Assembly: GCA_949935685.1 (NCBI GenBank)
Contig: CATLGN010000111.1
Coordinates: 1-6,115 of the forward strand
Source: an uncultured Lachnospiraceae bacterium
GTDB taxonomy: Bacteria; Bacillota; Clostridia; Lachnospirales; Lachnospiraceae
DNA: 6,115 nucleotides
Direction of reading: 5' to 3'
Shown: positions 5,303 through 6,115 of the stretch, piece after piece
How positions within the stretch are numbered: position 1 is the stretch's first letter
How the letters are laid out: each line of letters begins with the position of its first letter
The notes under the pieces: model-generated
What the model saw: only the letters and a program-made list of their open reading frames with translations
Databases searched by the model: none
What the model was told of the DNA's origin: nothing
Made by a program: the position numbers and the translations under genes

Positions 5303-6115
5303 TTAAAACACAAATGAAACATATTGCTCCGGTTCGCCGGCGGTTATCTCCGCAGGCGTGTAGTTATGCATGGTAACGTCTGCAGACGGCTGCTGTGCAA
5401 TTACCGTTTCCGTAATTACTTCATCCGGAAGATTAATATGGAATATCTCCTCATTTTCCGGCGTAACCGACATCAGCGGATCGATTTCCTCTACAGGCAT
5501 CGAGGAAGGCACGTCGCGATAGACGAGGGCATAAGCGCCCGCCTTGTCATTGCGGAATGTAATGGTGGAATCGGACGAATCGGCATCCATCAGAACAGCG
5601 GGCTGTCCCTTGTACACATGAATCATGCGGAAGACACGGCCCTGTGCCTGCAGTTCCGCGGGAATCTGAAATACGAAATCGGCCGGTTCCGGTAATGTTT
5701 CGAGTGTGGTGTTATCGTACTTTGTGAACGTAATATTATAGGTTCTGGCAAGTGTGTAGTCGTCCAGTACGGAACGAAAAGCAGCCATACATGCCTCTCC
5801 CTGGACTGCCATGGAAGTGGTAACGGCAATGTTTTTCATACCGCTGCCCTCTGCAAAGCGGCAGGTGCGGTTGGCCCAGTTTGTCCGGGAAATATCCAGT
5901 TCCGTGCGGTTATGGAACTGATCGCCGTTCTGGCGGAAGCGGGCCGTGATAACATACATGGGGTTGTCTTCGGCAACGGTAAAAGAACAGGTCTTCTGAG
6001 TGGTTTTCAGGATGCCGTTGAGATACCAGCCTTCAAACGTACACTTGGGATAATATTCTGCAGTGACGGAAATCACATCCCCCGGCTTTGCGACGGCAGA
6101 ATCTTTGAAAGCCGT
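5303..6115 (-). CDS. Surface or secreted protein with InlB-type repeat, C-terminal fragment
   Basis: The frame is open from the right edge to the TAA at 5305-5303, giving the last 270 residues of a larger protein. In the fragment, residues 10-60 (KPGDVISVTAEYYP, FEGWY, then TARF) look like a divergent InlB B-repeat/Flg_new_2 module: Gly-Asp, a VTA strand, a GW turn and a closing A.F. Residues 125-201 (TYNITFTKYD, FVFQIPAEL, MIHVYKGQPAVLMD, AGAYALVYRD) look like a beta-sandwich module common in clostridial surface proteins. The acidic, Pro-containing tail (202-270) shows no LPxTG motif, hydrophobic helix, dockerin or choline-binding repeat. Any signal peptide lies outside the window. The GTG at 6076 is an internal Val within the repeat, not a start. 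It converges on the sugar operon and has no evident link to it. Function is unknown; adhesion or cell-wall association is plausible. Confidence 0.82.
   Translation of the reverse strand, partial: TAFKDSAVAKPGDVISVTAEYYPKCTFEGWYLNGILKTTQKTCSFTVAEDNPMYVITARFRQNGDQFHNRTELDISRTNWANRTCRFAEGSGMKNIAVTTSMAVQGEACMAAFRSVLDDYTLARTYNITFTKYDNTTLETLPEPADFVFQIPAELQAQGRVFRMIHVYKGQPAVLMDADSSDSTITFRNDKAGAYALVYRDVPSSMPVEEIDPLMSVTPENEEIFHINLPDEVITETVIAQQPSADVTMHNYTPAEITAGEPEQYVSFVF

Noticed and set aside
4117..5322. A 401-codon open frame on the minus strand opposite the isomerase gene
   Set aside because: It lies antisense to a clearly recognised enzyme, crosses the terminator hairpin, and its translation (rich in Arg, His, Phe and Cys) resembles no protein. 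It is a shadow of the biased codon use of the true gene.
5303..6076. A complete 257-residue gene starting at the GTG at 6076
   Set aside because: The frame stays open to the window edge, the GTG falls inside the first strand of the InlB-like repeat, and no ribosome site fits, so it is a fragment of a longer gene.

Overview
The window looks like the chromosome of an anaerobic Gram-positive bacterium of the class Clostridia, most likely Lachnospiraceae. This rests on strong AGGAGG-type ribosome binding sites, TTGnnn-17-TAtnnT promoters, GC content near 50 %, a PocR-domain protein, a DUF4867-like protein and an InlB/Flg_new_2-type surface protein. The assignment comes from gene content, not a database match.

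Layout. (1) Positions 1-260, minus strand: the 5' end of a PocR sensory-domain gene with its own near-consensus promoter, running off the left edge. (2) 276-1295, minus strand: a LacI-family repressor with a sugar-binding effector domain. (3) 1296-1576: a divergent control region with a promoter on each strand and several GTGC/GCAC palindromes. The best one, at 1520-1533, covers the predicted transcription start of the rightward operon. (4) 1577-5220, plus strand: a three-gene operon of xylulokinase (xylB), a ~205-residue DUF4867-like, possibly cupin-fold protein, and a 494-residue L-fucose/L-arabinose-isomerase-family protein. (5) 5255-5293: a hairpin terminator between converging genes, probably active in both directions. 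(6) 5303-6115, minus strand: the C-terminal part of a large secreted or surface protein, running off the right edge.

How the genes may work together. The repressor probably senses a sugar and controls both itself and the operon. The isomerase would turn an aldose into a ketose and the FGGY kinase would phosphorylate the ketose, feeding the pentose phosphate pathway. No canonical TIM-barrel xylose isomerase (XylA) and no transporter lie in the window. The module is therefore a kinase plus FucI-type isomerase plus an uncharacterised small protein, and its true sugar (D-xylose, D-arabinose, D-lyxose or another) cannot be read from the sequence alone. That open substrate and the role of the DUF4867-like protein are the most interesting points. 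I see no CRISPR array, insertion sequence, tRNA or rRNA, and no sign of a defence system.
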